From positions 1,865,501 through 1,929,500 of the forward strand of contig NZ_CP118108.1 in assembly GCF_028747985.1 (NCBI RefSeq): a stretch of 64,000 bases of DNA, read 5' to 3'. Every line of letters begins with the position of its first letter. Positions within the stretch are counted from its first letter, which is position 1. The translations under genes were made by a program, and so were the position numbers. The notes beneath the pieces were generated by a model. That model made no database searches. It saw only the letters and a list, made by a program, of their open reading frames with translations, and was not told the DNA's origin. Below are positions 7,633 to 15,658 of this stretch, one piece after another. Origin of the DNA: Paenibacillus urinalis (lineage in GTDB: Bacteria > Bacillota > Bacilli > Paenibacillales > Paenibacillaceae).

Positions 7633-9012
7633 ATGCTGCCGTCAAGATCAGAGAAGCATTCGGCTGCGAAAAAAGAGAAACAGCGCAGAAGAAGCAAAAT
7701 GTGGGTTACATTGAACGTTGTCCTTATTTTATGTATCGCAGGTATTATCATATATTTTAATTCAGTAGGGGGTCTGACAGGTCCTGCAGAAGCTCCGGAC
7801 GTATCCTTATCCAGTAGTGAAGAGAACCAGGATGAGCAGGAGTCGAATGAGACAGGGAATACAGCAGAGGTTTACAACAGAGAGAGGGACTCATCTGAAT
7901 CCGAAGAGGATAACTCGAACCCTTCATCAACGGAAGATGAAGATCAGAATCCGAACCAAGCTTCAGAGGATACGACTTCTTCCGCCTCCGAGGAAGCTGA
8001 AGAGCAACCAGACCCGAAGAATGGCGAAGGTAATTCTGCCGATAAGTCCGCTGAACCTGCGGATGGAGAGCGGGTCGTTATGAGCTTTGCGGGTGATGTG
8101 CAGTTCTCGGGCAAGGTCGAGGAATTGCTTGAGAGAGAAGGCTTTGATTATCCATACCGTCATCTAGGCACTCTTTTTCAGAACGACGATCTTACGTTTA
8201 TCAATCTGGAAACACCGGTGACGACAGGGGGAGAGGCCGCACTTGGCAAATCCTATGTGTACAAATCCTCGCCAAAAGCGCTTGAAGCGATGACGGAAGC
8301 GGGAGTGGACATCGTTAATCTCGCGAACAATCATATATTGGATCAAGGGCAGGCAGGACTTGAGGATACGCTCCAGTATTTAAGGGATTATCAAATAAAA
8401 TATGTTGGTGCTGGCTTGGATCGCAAGAATGCTTATGCCCCGGTCTATTATGAGATCAAGGGAATGCGGATTGCATTGCTCGGCTTCACTAGAGTTATTC
8501 CTGAAGCAAGCTGGCGAGCTGAATCAGGAAAACCGGGCGTTGCAGATGCATATGATAGTACAGATGCTGTTAAGGCGATTGGGCAAGCGAGAAAAGAGGC
8601 TGACCTCGTCGTTGTCATGTCTCATTGGGGCGAGGAACGTCAGACGATGGCAAACGATCTCCAAACACAGCTGGGACGTGAATTTGTTGATGCAGGTGCA
8701 GACCTGGTCATTGGCGGACACCCTCACGTATTGCAGGGACTGGAATCCTATAAGGGGAAATGGATTGCTTACAGTACAGGCAATTTCATTTTCTCAAGAT
8801 CCACAAATGAGGAAACGTGGAGAACTGCCGTATTCCAGGCGAGCTGCCAGAAGAATGGAGACTGCACGATGAAGGCTATTCCTTATCATGCCGAGCTGGG
8901 GCAGCCGGTCCCTATGGAGAATAAGGAAGGGGCTGCTCTTATGAAAGAGCTGGAGCTCAGATCGTTTGACGTGAAGGTAGGAGCAGATGGCTCCATATCG
9001 GCAGCAGATTAA
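7633..9012 (+). CDS. CapA-family membrane-anchored metallophosphatase-like protein
   Basis: The 459-aa protein has a basic N-terminus, one transmembrane helix (about 24-43), a ~100-residue low-complexity linker rich in Glu, Asp, Ser and Asn (about 57-145) and an extracytoplasmic CapA/PgsA domain (148-430). The metallophosphatase-like ligands are visible: FAGD (152-155), NLET (191-194), NNH (232-234), SHWG (330-333) and GGHPH (361-365). CapA proteins take part in poly-gamma-glutamate capsule synthesis, but no capB, capC or capE gene is nearby, so a direct polymer role is not supported. Many Bacillota carry such orphan CapA proteins of unknown function. GAAGGAGAG precedes the ATG. The GDPD gene follows after 23 bp, suggesting co-transcription. 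Confidence 0.85.
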   Translation: MLPSRSEKHSAAKKEKQRRRSKMWVTLNVVLILCIAGIIIYFNSVGGLTGPAEAPDVSLSSSEENQDEQESNETGNTAEVYNRERDSSESEEDNSNPSSTEDEDQNPNQASEDTTSSASEEAEEQPDPKNGEGNSADKSAEPADGERVVMSFAGDVQFSGKVEELLEREGFDYPYRHLGTLFQNDDLTFINLETPVTTGGEAALGKSYVYKSSPKALEAMTEAGVDIVNLANNHILDQGQAGLEDTLQYLRDYQIKYVGAGLDRKNAYAPVYYEIKGMRIALLGFTRVIPEASWRAESGKPGVADAYDSTDAVKAIGQARKEADLVVVMSHWGEERQTMANDLQTQLGREFVDAGADLVIGGHPHVLQGLESYKGKWIAYSTGNFIFSRSTNEETWRTAVFQASCQKNGDCTMKAIPYHAELGQPVPMENKEGAALMKELELRSFDVKVGADGSISAAD

Positions 9013-9035
9013 ATTATTGGTGTAAGGAGATGGAG

Positions 9036-9788
9036 ATGAACAATCCTTGTGTAGCACACCGTGGTTATTCCTCACTTGCTCCGGAGAATACGATGGCTGC
9101 CTTTGGGCTTGCAATGGAGCAGCCGCAGGTCCAATGGATTGAGCTGGATGTTCAGCTATCCCGGGACGGCTATCCTGTTGTCATCCATGATTATCGGCTA
9201 GAGCGAACGACAAATGGCAAAGGGTTTGTGAAGGACATGACCTTGCACGAGCTTAAACAGCTAGATGCAGGCAGCTGGAAGTCAAAGAAATACGCGGGTG
9301 AACGAATTCCAACCCTGGCTGAAGTGCTGGAGCAGACAAGGGGGAAGGTCAAGCTGAACATTGAGCTCAAGACGACAGGGGATATGTATCCTCACTTGCC
9401 TGCAGCCGTGCTCAGAGAACTGTTTGGCAGATGGAATGAAGAGGATTACGTGATAACTTCATTTGACCGCAGATCCCTTGTTAAAGTAAAGTTAATTCAT
9501 CGGTTTGCTCGAACAGGACTCATCATTAACGCATATCCGCCGGATCTAGTACGTCAGCTTAGTGAGCTTAGATGCGATCTGCTCTCTATAGGATATCCAC
9601 ATGTGAATAAGCAGCTCATGAATGACATGAGAAAAAAAGGAATTGATGTCATGGCATGGACCGTAGATTCATCCAGAATTATGCGTAACTTGGCAGCAAT
9701 AGATCAGGACATTATGATGTGTACGAACAATCCGGATTTATGGCAAAAGGCTTTTGCAAAAAAAGCAATGAAATGGTTTAAAGCTTAA
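9036..9788 (+). CDS. Glycerophosphodiester phosphodiesterase
   Basis: This 250-aa GDPD-family TIM barrel hydrolyses glycerophosphodiesters to glycerol 3-phosphate and an alcohol. The catalytic residues are present: His8-Arg9 in AHRG, Glu17 in ENTM, Glu36/Asp38 in WIELDV and His51-Asp52 in VIHDY. There is no signal peptide, so it probably acts in the cytoplasm like UgpQ. The ATG at 9036 is preferred because AAGGAG ends 6 bases upstream, whereas the ATG at 9030 directly abuts it. It lies 23 bp after the CapA-like gene and 27 bp before the FAH-family gene, consistent with one operon, although the three activities have no obvious common pathway. Confidence 0.92.
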   Translation: MNNPCVAHRGYSSLAPENTMAAFGLAMEQPQVQWIELDVQLSRDGYPVVIHDYRLERTTNGKGFVKDMTLHELKQLDAGSWKSKKYAGERIPTLAEVLEQTRGKVKLNIELKTTGDMYPHLPAAVLRELFGRWNEEDYVITSFDRRSLVKVKLIHRFARTGLIINAYPPDLVRQLSELRCDLLSIGYPHVNKQLMNDMRKKGIDVMAWTVDSSRIMRNLAAIDQDIMMCTNNPDLWQKAFAKKAMKWFKA

Positions 9789-9815
9789 ATTAGACATTAG
9801 TGCGAAAGGATTACG

Positions 9816-10448
9816 ATGAAGATGAACTCACAGATCAGAAATGTCTATTGTGTTGGCCGCAACTATCGCCTGCACGCTGAAGAACTAGGGAATGCAGTAC
9901 CTGATGAACCTATGATATTTATGAAGCCCTCTCATGCGGTAGTTCTGATGGAAGGTCAAGAGCTTACACTTCCGGAGGGCCGCGGAGAGATCCATTATGA
10001 GGCAGAGCTGGTCGTGAGAATCGGGGCAGACCATACTCCTGGTATGAATGTTGATGAAGTCATCGATGCGTATGCTTTTGGAATTGACTTTACACTGCGT
10101 GATGTACAGTCTGTGATCAAACAAAAAGGTCATCCATGGACAGCGGCAAAGGGATTTAAAAATTCAGCTCCCATATCCGAATTTGAATCTCTTCAATCTC
10201 TTCAGTCTTTATCCGATTCCGAATTTACACTGAATAAGAATGGGAAAGAAGTGCAGCGCGGAAACATTCGCGACATGATATTTACCATTCAAAACATAGT
10301 GGATTATGTATCCGAGCATTATGGATTAGGGCCGGGAGATATTATATTTACAGGAACTCCGGCTGGTGTCGGTCCTGTTGAGCCAGGAGATCGACTGGAA
10401 TTGACCTGGGCAAATGAAGCTAAGGGAGCTGTAATCGTCCGTTATTAA
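9816..10448 (+). CDS. Fumarylacetoacetate hydrolase (FAH) family protein
   Basis: The 210-aa single-domain FAH-fold enzyme has the family N-terminus (YCVGRNYRLHAEELGN), the metal-binding acidic segment HYEAELVVRIG near residue 56 and the conserved GDIIFTGTPAGVGP near the C-terminus. Members include fumarylpyruvate hydrolases, acylpyruvases and oxaloacetate decarboxylases (the FAHD1/YcgM type), so the substrate is uncertain; no aromatic-degradation genes are nearby. AAAGGA lies 5 bases before the ATG. It is probably the last gene of the CapA-GDPD-FAH group. Confidence 0.88.
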   Translation: MKMNSQIRNVYCVGRNYRLHAEELGNAVPDEPMIFMKPSHAVVLMEGQELTLPEGRGEIHYEAELVVRIGADHTPGMNVDEVIDAYAFGIDFTLRDVQSVIKQKGHPWTAAKGFKNSAPISEFESLQSLQSLSDSEFTLNKNGKEVQRGNIRDMIFTIQNIVDYVSEHYGLGPGDIIFTGTPAGVGPVEPGDRLELTWANEAKGAVIVRY

Positions 10449-10502
10449 TGCACGTTATCGAACGATTTAACAATTAATTGTGTTATCCTTGTGAAAAGTT
10501 AT

Positions 10503-10557
10503 GGACACGCTTATCTATTCCTACTAAGGGATTGTATATGACGTGTCTTTTTTGTCT
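10503..10557 (+). terminator. Weak terminator-like hairpin
   Basis: GACACG pairs with CGTGTC across a long loop and is followed by six T. It lies after the FAH gene and may end that transcript. Confidence 0.35.
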
Positions 10558-10580
10558 GGCTGCACATGTTATACTATATT
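10552..10580 (+). promoter_or_regulatory. Probable promoter of the DUF92 gene
   Basis: TTGTCT (10552-10557), a 17-bp spacer and TATATT (10575-10580) lie 30 bp before the ATG. Confidence 0.4.
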
Positions 10581-10610
10581 TAAAATAACTATAGAATCAG
10601 GAGACGGCAG

Positions 10611-11426
10611 ATGGATTGGATTATTGGAACGCTGTGTGCATTCCTTATCGCCGGTGCTGCATATTACAAGAAGTCGCTCACTTTATCAGGCAGCATAGCT
10701 GCGGTTATAATGGGTGCCGTGTATTATGGGGCAGGCGATCTCATGTGGTTTGGAACGCTGCTTCTCTTCTTCATAACGTCCACGGTACTATCCAAGTACA
10801 AGAAGCGGGAGAAGCAGGAGCTCGAGCAATCGTATGCTAAGACAGGAAATCGGGATGCAGGTCAAGTGCTTGCGAACGGCGGGCTTGGTATGGTGCTGGT
10901 TCTGCTGCACGCCATATTTCCCCATCCGGTTTGGATATATGCCTTCATCGGCATTATGGCGACCGTTACTGCAGATACCTGGGCAACGGAGATTGGCAGC
11001 TTAAGCTCCAAGCCCCCTCGTTCAGTAAGAACATGGAAGGTCATTCCTCCGGGGTCATCGGGTGGTGTCACCGTAACGGGGAATGCAGCTGCAGCTGCTG
11101 GAGCCTTAATGATTGGCGGATTTGCTTATCTGTTTCTGGAATTAAGCTCTGAAGCTGAGGGTGCATTGACTGCATTTATCGCATTTGCAATCATTGGAGC
11201 GATATCCGGCTTCATTGGAGCGTATGCCGATTCTCTGATGGGAGCGACCATTCAGCGCATGTATCACTGTACTGTCTGTGGCAAGGATGTGGAAGTTCAT
11301 CATCATTGCGGACAGAATACAGTACGGGGCAAGGGACTTCATTGGATGAGTAATGATCTGGTTAATCTGTTCAGCTCACTCATCGGTGGCGGCATCGCCA
11401 TCCTGCTGGGATTGTTATTACTATAA
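10611..11426 (+). CDS. DUF92 family integral membrane protein
   Basis: The 271-aa protein has about six to seven transmembrane segments and matches the DUF92 family, whose plant and cyanobacterial members include VTE6, a phytyl-phosphate kinase. Conserved stretches such as VTADTWATEIGSLS and the Gly/Pro/Thr-rich VIPPGSSGGVTVTGN follow the family pattern. A Cys/His cluster (YHCTVCGKDVEVHHHCG, near residues 220-236) between the last helices resembles a metal-binding loop. A prenyl or polyprenyl phosphate substrate is an inference from the plant enzyme; no bacterial role is established. CAGGAG lies upstream of the ATG. The gene is probably transcribed alone. Confidence 0.8.
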   Translation: MDWIIGTLCAFLIAGAAYYKKSLTLSGSIAAVIMGAVYYGAGDLMWFGTLLLFFITSTVLSKYKKREKQELEQSYAKTGNRDAGQVLANGGLGMVLVLLHAIFPHPVWIYAFIGIMATVTADTWATEIGSLSSKPPRSVRTWKVIPPGSSGGVTVTGNAAAAAGALMIGGFAYLFLELSSEAEGALTAFIAFAIIGAISGFIGAYADSLMGATIQRMYHCTVCGKDVEVHHHCGQNTVRGKGLHWMSNDLVNLFSSLIGGGIAILLGLLLL

Positions 11427-11521
11427 GTTCCCTCAGGCTCAAGTTGTAATTTGTATATAATCGAATCAATAGGTAGTATGAGACTGATTCAATCCATAGA
11501 AAAGAGTAGGGACATAAACAT

Positions 11522-13450
11522 ATGAATATAATGACAGTTGAGAATATATCTAAAAGCTATGGAGAGAAAATTCTCTTCAAGGATGCATCCTTCGGAATGA
11601 GTGATCAGGACAAGATCGGAATTGTAGGCGTTAATGGCACAGGTAAATCAACCTTTCTTCGCGTTATTGCGGGTCTTGAACAGCCGGATGAAGGAAATAT
11701 TGCGATCGGTAATCAAGTAAGGGTTCAAATGCTTGCGCAAAACCCTGAGTTTGATCCAGACATGACGGTGCTGCAGCAGGTGTTTCAAGGGGATACACCT
11801 CAAATGCAGGCCGTTCGTGATTATATGGAAACGATGGAGCTGCTCGCGCTCAAGCCAAGCGATGAAGCTCTTCTTCAGCGGCTTACGAAGCAGAGTGAGC
11901 AAATGGAAGCCTATGATGCTTGGCAGCTTGAGAGTGAGGCGAAGACCATTCTGTCCAAGCTGGGGATTACGCAGTATGATGCGAGAATGGACTCATTATC
12001 TGGTGGACAGCGCAAAAGAGTAGCTCTGGCAGCGGCACTTATCCATCCTTCAGATCTGCTTATTCTGGATGAGCCTACGAACCATATTGATAATGATTCA
12101 GTGGTATGGCTCGAGCAGTACTTGCAGAAGCGCCGCGGTGCACTGCTCATGATTACGCATGACCGTTACTTCCTGGATCGTGTGGCCAATGTCATGCTGG
12201 AGCTGGATTATGGCCGTTTGTTTCGTTATGAAGCAAATTATACCCGATTTCTTGAGCTCAAAGCAGAGCGTGAAGACAGAGAAGCGGCTTCCGAGCAGAA
12301 GCGCCAGAATTTACTGCGGAATGAGCTGGCATGGATCCGCAGAGGAGCGAAGGCAAGAACGACGAAGCAGAAGGCAAGAATCGACCGGTTTGAACAGTTA
12401 AAAGATCAAGAGGGTGTACAGCGTTCAGGTCATCTGGAGATGTCTGTAGCATCAACCCGGCTCGGCAAGAAAATTCTAGAAATTGAAGGCTTGACCAAGC
12501 GTACAGAGCACAAAAAACTCGTAGATAACCTTAGCTATATTGCGGTGCCGGGGGACCGTGTTGGCATTGTGGGACCGAACGGAACCGGTAAATCTACGCT
12601 CTTGAATATGATTGCAGGTGGAATTCAGCCGGATGCAGGTGAGATCATCGTTGGGCCTACCGTCAAGCTGGGCTATTTCACACAAGAACATCAGGAGATG
12701 GATGAGAATCTGAGGGTCATCGAATACATCAAAGAGGAAGCAGAAGTGATCCGAACCGGGGAAGGGGAGACGATTACTGCTGCACAGATGCTGGAACGGT
12801 TTCTATTCCCTCCTGCAGCTCAGTGGACTTACATTTCAAGATTATCCGGAGGGGAGAAGCGCCGGCTGTATCTGCTCCGTGTGTTAATGTCTGCGCCTAA
12901 CGTTCTGCTCTTGGATGAGCCGACGAATGATCTGGATATCCAAACACTAAGTGTTCTTGAGGGATATCTGGATGATTTTCCAGGCGTCGTATTTGTGGTA
13001 TCCCATGACCGCTATTTCCTAGACAGGACAGTAGACAAAGTGCTTGCTTTCGAAGGAGAAGGTCAGGTGCGCGTGCATGTAGGGAACTATTCAGAATATG
13101 CCGAGTGGCTGTCTAAAAACGTACAAATTCAGCAAAAGCCGATTGGCAAAAAGGAAGAGATAGTGAAGCCCGATTCTTCTTCGTCAGCTGCACCAGAGCC
13201 TCCTAAAGTGAAGCTGAAATTCAGCTTCAAGGAACAGCGTGAATATGAACTCATTGACAGCCAAATTGAGGAGACTGAAAGTAAGCTTGAGAGGATTACT
13301 ACACAGATGGAGGAAGCATTCAGTGATGCTTCCAGGCTTCAGGAGCTTATGAAAGAGCAGGCCGAAACAGAGGAGCATCTTGAATACTTGATGGAACGCT
13401 GGACTTATCTTAATGAGCTTGCGGAGCAAATTGAGCTTAGCAAGAAGTAA
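11522..13450 (+). CDS. uup: ABC-F ATPase, Uup/YfmR type
   Basis: This 642-aa soluble protein has two ABC ATPase domains and no membrane segment. Domain 1 has Walker A GVNGTGKST (36-44), signature LSGGQRKR and LDEPTNH; domain 2 has GPNGTGKST, LSGGEKRR and LDEPTND. A ~100-residue charged linker lies between the domains, and a C-terminal coiled coil follows (about 565-640), the layout of Uup and Bacillus YfmR rather than EttA or Vga-type resistance proteins. ABC-F factors bind the ribosomal E site; YfmR helps relieve stalled translation together with EF-P. A role in basal translation is therefore more likely than antibiotic resistance. The ribosome binding site is weak (GTAGGG, about 12 bases away). 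The downstream coiled-coil gene is 27 bp away. Confidence 0.9.
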   Translation: MNIMTVENISKSYGEKILFKDASFGMSDQDKIGIVGVNGTGKSTFLRVIAGLEQPDEGNIAIGNQVRVQMLAQNPEFDPDMTVLQQVFQGDTPQMQAVRDYMETMELLALKPSDEALLQRLTKQSEQMEAYDAWQLESEAKTILSKLGITQYDARMDSLSGGQRKRVALAAALIHPSDLLILDEPTNHIDNDSVVWLEQYLQKRRGALLMITHDRYFLDRVANVMLELDYGRLFRYEANYTRFLELKAEREDREAASEQKRQNLLRNELAWIRRGAKARTTKQKARIDRFEQLKDQEGVQRSGHLEMSVASTRLGKKILEIEGLTKRTEHKKLVDNLSYIAVPGDRVGIVGPNGTGKSTLLNMIAGGIQPDAGEIIVGPTVKLGYFTQEHQEMDENLRVIEYIKEEAEVIRTGEGETITAAQMLERFLFPPAAQWTYISRLSGGEKRRLYLLRVLMSAPNVLLLDEPTNDLDIQTLSVLEGYLDDFPGVVFVVSHDRYFLDRTVDKVLAFEGEGQVRVHVGNYSEYAEWLSKNVQIQQKPIGKKEEIVKPDSSSSAAPEPPKVKLKFSFKEQREYELIDSQIEETESKLERITTQMEEAFSDASRLQELMKEQAETEEHLEYLMERWTYLNELAEQIELSKK

Positions 13451-13477
13451 ACGACGGATATTGAACAGGAGGAGTCT

Positions 13478-14416
13478 ATGTATCAGGAAGTGAATGAGCG
13501 ACTGGCATTTCTGAAGGAAAAGGGAAGGCTCTTGTCTAAATGGAACTCCAGGCTTGACCATTTGAGAGAACTTGAGCAGCAAAAAGAAGAGCTGGTGGCA
13601 GAACGCAAAACGCATCTGGCTGAAGAACAAAAGGATGTGGATGCGCTGACACGCACTTCCATTGCTTCTGTATTCTACAGCATCGTTGGTAAAAAAGAGC
13701 AAAGGCTGGAAAAGGAAGAGGCTGAGCTTCTTGAGAGCAAAGGTCTGTATGACGAAGCGGTTCATGCCTTGAACGACATTCGTCAGCAAATGAAAGGCGT
13801 AGACGAAGAGCTGGCCGCATTGTCAGAATGGCAGAACTGGGAGCGGGAATATGAGCAGCTAATGAGAGAGAAGCAGGATACCCTGCTGGATTCCTCTCCA
13901 TTCATTCTAACCTCGCTAGAGCACGAAGCTAAGCTGAAGGGCCAGATCAAAGAGGTTGATGAAGCAGAGAGGGCAGGACATAGAGTGCTGCATAGTCTTC
14001 ATGAGGCTGAGGAAGCACTGCGTTCCGCAGGAAATTGGGGAACCTATGATATGCTCGGCGGGGGAGCAATCTCGACTTATATTAAGCATAGTCGTGTGGA
14101 TGATGCTGAATCTCATGTGCATTCTGCACAATATCATTTGCGTGAGTTTCAGGAAGAGCTGAGAGATGTAGATCTATCCATTCAAGGTCAGTTAAAGATT
14201 GACGGTATGCTGAGCTTTGCTGATTATTTTCTGGATGGCTTCTTCACGGATTGGCTGGTACAAAATAAAATTAATGAAGGTAAAGAGCAGGTTGGCCGTG
14301 GTGTGGCGGAGGTTGAACGTGTCCTGTCGTCTCTATCGTCCACAAGAGACAGTCTTAAGCTTGAGCTTGATAAGTTACAGCAGGAGCGAAGAAGCTTTGT
14401 AGAAGAGGCTGAATAG
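13478..14416 (+). CDS. Conserved coiled-coil protein of unknown function
   Basis: The 312-aa protein is mostly heptad-rich coiled coil (about 1-180 and 205-310), rich in Glu, Lys, Leu and Gln, with no signal peptide. A conserved-looking central hinge, NWGTYDMLGGG (186-196), is followed by STYIKHSRVDDA; a second non-coil patch, SFADYFLDGFF, lies near 246-256. Central WGTxDxLGGG segments occur in other uncharacterised bacterial coiled-coil proteins known to me by pattern only. A short hydrophobic stretch near 60-70 (TSIASVFYSIVG) might touch a membrane but is too short to span it. AGGAGG precedes the ATG, 27 bp after uup, so co-transcription with the ABC-F gene is likely. No function can be assigned. 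Confidence 0.85.
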   Translation: MYQEVNERLAFLKEKGRLLSKWNSRLDHLRELEQQKEELVAERKTHLAEEQKDVDALTRTSIASVFYSIVGKKEQRLEKEEAELLESKGLYDEAVHALNDIRQQMKGVDEELAALSEWQNWEREYEQLMREKQDTLLDSSPFILTSLEHEAKLKGQIKEVDEAERAGHRVLHSLHEAEEALRSAGNWGTYDMLGGGAISTYIKHSRVDDAESHVHSAQYHLREFQEELRDVDLSIQGQLKIDGMLSFADYFLDGFFTDWLVQNKINEGKEQVGRGVAEVERVLSSLSSTRDSLKLELDKLQQERRSFVEEAE

Positions 14417-14455
14417 AAGGCAGCTGCTGGTGATGAGCCGTTTAGTTATATGAAG

Positions 14456-14510
14456 AAGGACTCGCCGTTATAGACCCAAGACAGGTCTATCGGCGAGTCC
14501 TTTTATTTTT
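14456..14510. terminator. Long hairpin terminator (uup operon / M42 gene)
   Basis: A 12-bp outer stem (14456-14467 with 14491-14502) and a 7-bp inner stem are followed by T-rich sequence. It lies between convergent genes. Confidence 0.8.
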
Positions 14511-14543
14511 ACAAATCAATCTATAGGTGCTGGTCTAACGAAA

Positions 14544-15581
14544 TTAGCTGGTAATGTAGGCTCCAAGCAATCGGGCCGTATTGAGAACAGCCTGTTTGTG
14601 TGTTCTCTCCATCGCATGGGAAGCATGTACTCCTGGACCAACGAGAGCTGCTCGAATATTGTTGCCTCCGCGCAGTGCAGCAGACGCATCGGAACCATAG
14701 TGAGGATAAATATCCACTGCATATGGGATGTCGGCACTCTTAGCCAGCTCGATCAGACGAGTTGTCATTTCATAATCATAAGGACCGGAGGAGTCCTTCG
14801 CACAGATGGATACATCGGTCTCCTTACAGCTTAGATCGTCACCCATGGCACCCATGTCAACCGCGATCATCTCATCGATATCCGAAGGGATATAAGCCGT
14901 TCCATGTCCGACTTCTTCGTAGTTACTGATCAGCAGCTTGACCTGATGCCTTGGCTTCCAGCCGTCACGCTGTGCCGATTCCAGAAGGGCGAACAAGGCT
15001 GCGATGCTGGCTTTATCATCGAGATGCCGGGATTTGATATAACCGCTGGTAGTGAATTCTGCACGAGGATTAAACGAGATGAAATCACCTACTGCAATAC
15101 CGAGCCCAAGAACATCCTGTTTGTTCTCGACCCGCTCATCGATCCGAACTTCCATTACGCTCTCTTCACGTTTGAAATCTCTTGCTCCACTGTACACGTG
15201 TACGGAGGGCTGTGTAGACATAATCGTACCGGTGTATACCTTGCCACTGCGAGTATGGATCTGGCAGTATTCATTCTCGATGGATTGCATCATGAAGCCT
15301 CCAATTGAAGTCAGCTTCAATGTGCCGTGATTTGTGACCGAGCGGACCATGGCGCCTAGCGTGTCTACATGTGCACTTAGCGCAATGGTACGACTGTTAT
15401 CTTCGCCTGGCATGGAGATGATGAGTCCTCCCTTGGCATTCCGTTCATAAGCGGCATCAAGACTTTTGGCTTCGGCTTCAATTAGCTCCATGATGTGGTG
15501 AGTATAGCCGCTTGGACTAGGTGTCTCCAGCAGCTTTTTTAACAAGTCCATTGAGTATTGCTCATTTATTTGAATCGTCAT
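14544..15581 (-). CDS. M42 family aminopeptidase
   Basis: The 345-aa dinuclear-zinc aminopeptidase shows the M42 ligand series in order: AHVDTLG, the bridging aspartate in SRHLDDKAS, the general-base glutamates in YEEVGHG, an aspartate in VDMGAMG and the late histidine. The PHYGSDASA loop is also typical. M42 enzymes (glutamyl aminopeptidase/YsdC/FrvX type) form large cytoplasmic dodecamers that trim peptides made by other proteases. The ATG at 15581 is chosen because AAGGAGAG lies 10 bases upstream; the ATG at 15602 would put that site inside the reading frame. It lies downstream of pepF on the same strand, so the two peptidases may be partly co-transcribed across the hairpin at 15617-15642. 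Confidence 0.92.
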   Translation of the reverse strand: MTIQINEQYSMDLLKKLLETPSPSGYTHHIMELIEAEAKSLDAAYERNAKGGLIISMPGEDNSRTIALSAHVDTLGAMVRSVTNHGTLKLTSIGGFMMQSIENEYCQIHTRSGKVYTGTIMSTQPSVHVYSGARDFKREESVMEVRIDERVENKQDVLGLGIAVGDFISFNPRAEFTTSGYIKSRHLDDKASIAALFALLESAQRDGWKPRHQVKLLISNYEEVGHGTAYIPSDIDEMIAVDMGAMGDDLSCKETDVSICAKDSSGPYDYEMTTRLIELAKSADIPYAVDIYPHYGSDASAALRGGNNIRAALVGPGVHASHAMERTHKQAVLNTARLLGAYITS

Positions 15582-15616
15582 CGTCCGAGATCTCTCCTTC
15601 ATGTTTACATAATCAA

Positions 15617-15642
15617 ATCCCTTGCCGATATTGGCAAGGGAT
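15617..15642 (-). terminator. Hairpin between pepF and the M42 gene
   Basis: A perfect 10-bp stem (15617-15626 with 15633-15642) with a 6-nt loop follows the pepF stop and is trailed by a broken T run on the minus strand. It may terminate or attenuate pepF transcription. Confidence 0.5.
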
Positions 15643-15658
15643 CATTGAAATTGAAGCT

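Noticed and set aside
11522..13450. Antibiotic-resistance ABC-F (Vga/Lsa/Msr type)
   Set aside because: The domain layout with a C-terminal coiled coil and the signature motifs fit Uup/YfmR, a housekeeping translation factor.
13184..13789. 201-codon minus-strand frame opposite uup and the coiled-coil gene
   Set aside because: It spans the junction of two well-supported plus-strand genes; its Leu/Phe-rich product reflects the complement of Glu/Lys coiled-coil codons.
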